From Styela clava (Eukaryota; Chordata; Ascidiacea; Stolidobranchia; Styelidae): DNA of 64,000 nucleotides. Location of the stretch: positions 20,072,001 through 20,136,000 of the forward strand of contig NC_135260.1 in assembly GCF_964204865.1 (NCBI RefSeq). Reading direction: 5' to 3'. Positions 62,491 through 64,000 of the stretch are shown in pieces. Under the pieces are notes generated by a model. That model had not been told where the DNA came from. It saw only the letters and a list, made by a program, of their open reading frames with translations, and did no database searches. The position numbers and the translations under genes were made by a program. The number at the start of each line of letters is the position of its first letter. The stretch's first letter is position 1.

Positions 62491-62639
62491 GGTACCGGTA
62501 ATAAAAAAGAATAAAAAAAAACAGTACAATGATATTCAGACAAAATTTATATTTACAAAATACCTGTACCTCCGGAGTGTCGTTTATACTTGAGTGTGCA
62601 TGTACGGGGCAATTGTACTAACATACATATTATCCGTAT

Positions 62640-63050
62640 CTTGGAGCGATTTCTCGTCACTCCCACTCTTTGTGAAAATTTTTGCTTTTTAGTGAAATTT
62701 CCGTATCGACACAACTCAAGCGTATATTTCCCGTTGCTTCCGTTTTCTAGTGCAATTTCTTCTAAACATACTCTGAAATGAGTATTTCCCGTAATTTAAA
62801 GCGATTTGCCGTCGTTCCCGCATTTTAGATAAATTTTCACGTACATACACCCCCAAGCGTATATTTACCGTTGCTTTTGTTTTCTAGAACAATTTCCCCT
62901 AAACATACCCCAAAATGAATATTTCCCGTACCTTAAAGCGATTTCCCGTCATTCCCGCTTTTTGTGAAATTTCCCGCTTTTTAGCGAAATTTCCCGTAGT
63001 TCCCGCATTTTAGTTTTTGCAATTTCCCGTCGTTCCCACAGTTCCCGCAT
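62640..63050 (+). repeat. ~138 bp tandem repeat, 2-3 imperfect copies
   Basis: CGTATATTTCCCGTTGC / CGTATATTTACCGTTGC recur at about 62721 and 62859, each followed by GTTTTCTAG, CTAAACATAC, AAAGCGATTT and TTCCCGC. A partial copy starts near 62640. Many TTTCCCGT and TTCCCGC words run to 63050. It lies just 5' of the LINE fragment and might be part of it, but shows no coding pattern. Confidence 0.75.
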
Positions 63051-63105
63051 CCATAATGGTACCAAGCAAGGGAGTATATTAAGTCCATATTTATATGCTG
63101 TTTTC

Positions 63106-63725
63106 ATGGATGACCTTTCTGTTAAGTTGAATCAAGAGACCATTGGATGTGTAGCAAATAACAATATTATCAATCATATTTTTTATGCTGATGACATGTG
63201 TTGCATTTCACCTCAGGCAAAGGTCTTCAACGTTTACTTAACATATGCGATAAATACTCTATTGAACATGACATCTTGTACAACTCGAAAAAATCTGTTT
63301 GTATGTGTATCCAGAAGAAAAAGTTTAGGCTGAATAATTGGCCTGATATCAAACTTTGTAATTCTGTATTGACTTATGTTTCGTCCACTAAATATCTTGG
63401 TGTTTTCCTATCCAGTGATCTTAGAGATGACCTTGACTTGAAACGTCAGTATAAATCAATTTATTTTATAGCCCATACAATTTTGAAAAAATTTGTCAAT
63501 TGTTCCACTACTGTGAAAAATCTTTTATTTAGGACGTATTGTTGTAGCATTTATAACTGCCAGCTCTGGTTGTTTTTCAATAAATATAATTATAAAAAAG
63601 GTAAAATTTCATATAATAATGCTTATCGCGTAATCCACTGTGTCTCTAGATCTGAGAGTGTCCGTCACAAAATGGTATCTGGGAACATTCCCTCTTTCGA
63701 AGCACACCATAGAAAAAATCTGTGA
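63106..63725 (+). pseudogene. Non-LTR retrotransposon reverse transcriptase fragment
   Basis: The first frame (63106-about 63220) has FMDDLSVKLNQ and the catalytic box FYADDMCCIS. The protein continues in another frame from about 63215 (GLQRLLNICDKYS) to 63725, with NSKKSVCMCIQ and TKYLGVFLSSDL, the RT thumb region typical of LINE ORF2. Only the RT C-terminal half is present. Upstream palm, endonuclease and ORF1 are missing, so the copy is 5'-truncated. Frameshifted at about 63220. Sequence to the window end is its probable 3' UTR. Clade is unclear (Jockey/CR1 group likely). Confidence 0.88.
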
Positions 63726-64000
63726 TTGTTCATGACGAAATGCAGGAACTCCAATAACATTCTATTACAATCATTATTTGATTCCCAGATACTGTTTGTT
63801 ACGGGCTATCTTAGATTCTATACCTCACTTTTGGTCTCTTGAATTGCTATATTATAACTCTTTTTTGAGACTTACTGTGAATCTGATTGTCATATCAGGT
63901 ATTTTATGTCTTTATTGCGTTATTTTTGTTTTGCTTATGTTTATTTGTTGTGTTGTTTTTATGTGGACTACAGTGGTCTGGAGTAACAAACGAATTGAAT
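63726..64000 (+). other. Probable LINE 3' UTR
   Basis: Non-coding, T-rich sequence following the RT stop codon. It ends with AACAAACGAATTGAAT at the window edge, which may be the start of a short tail repeat but is cut off. Confidence 0.4.

Noticed and set aside
62178..62543. 121-codon frame on the minus strand near the hAT right end
   Set aside because: Spans the transposon terminus and flank; composition looks random and no start context or domain supports it.

Overview
The window is animal nuclear DNA: genes with GT-AG introns, AT-rich intergenic sequence, and a dense, varied load of transposable elements. Cap-binding eIF4E, an ER SPFH protein (erlin), an alkyl-DNA transferase (MGMT) and a coiled-coil protein, in a compact setting with small introns, suggest an invertebrate. 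A tunicate-like deuterostome is my guess at low confidence; nothing here fixes the species. No prokaryotic genes, CRISPR arrays or operons are visible.

Layout. 1-4256: a decayed Ty3/Gypsy-type LTR retrotransposon on the minus strand. 4324-7366: a DNA transposon with inverted ends and a broken DDE transposase. 7.5-10 kb: a non-autonomous hAT element and tRNA-derived SINEs. 12.0-14.9 kb: eIF4E on the minus strand (five of the expected six or so coding exons found). 15.0-18.0 kb: a SINE and a GGTACC-rich stretch.

18.0-36.0 kb is the centrepiece: an apparent ~18 kb giant DNA transposon. Its two ends are long tandem arrays of the same ~196 bp unit in opposite orientation. One uninterrupted 1833-codon ORF lies between them. 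It combines a degenerate PHD finger, a DDE/MULE-like transposase core, a SUMO-protease-like (Ulp1/C48) domain with its H-D-Q-C residues, and a ubiquitin-specific-protease (C19) domain with Cys and His boxes. The joining of two ubiquitin-family proteases to a transposase is the most interesting observation.

36.5-43.7 kb: a seven-exon coiled-coil gene on the plus strand (possibly tektin-like), with several small hAT-type elements in and beside it, one nested inside another. 45.9-51.5 kb: a complete ten-exon erlin gene on the minus strand, including a 23-nt microexon. 51.7-58.0 kb: repeats, including two oppositely oriented copies of a GC-rich minisatellite and a ~197 bp tandem array. 58.75-59.31 kb: intronless MGMT on the minus strand. 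59.44-62.49 kb: a hAT transposon with perfect 8 bp target duplications, inserted about 130 bp upstream of MGMT, its transposase broken by a frameshift. 63.1-63.7 kb: a fragment of a non-LTR retrotransposon reverse transcriptase.

The four cellular genes show no shared pathway (translation initiation, ER-associated degradation, DNA repair, probable axonemal or coiled-coil structure). The rest of the window is mostly mobile DNA at different stages of decay.
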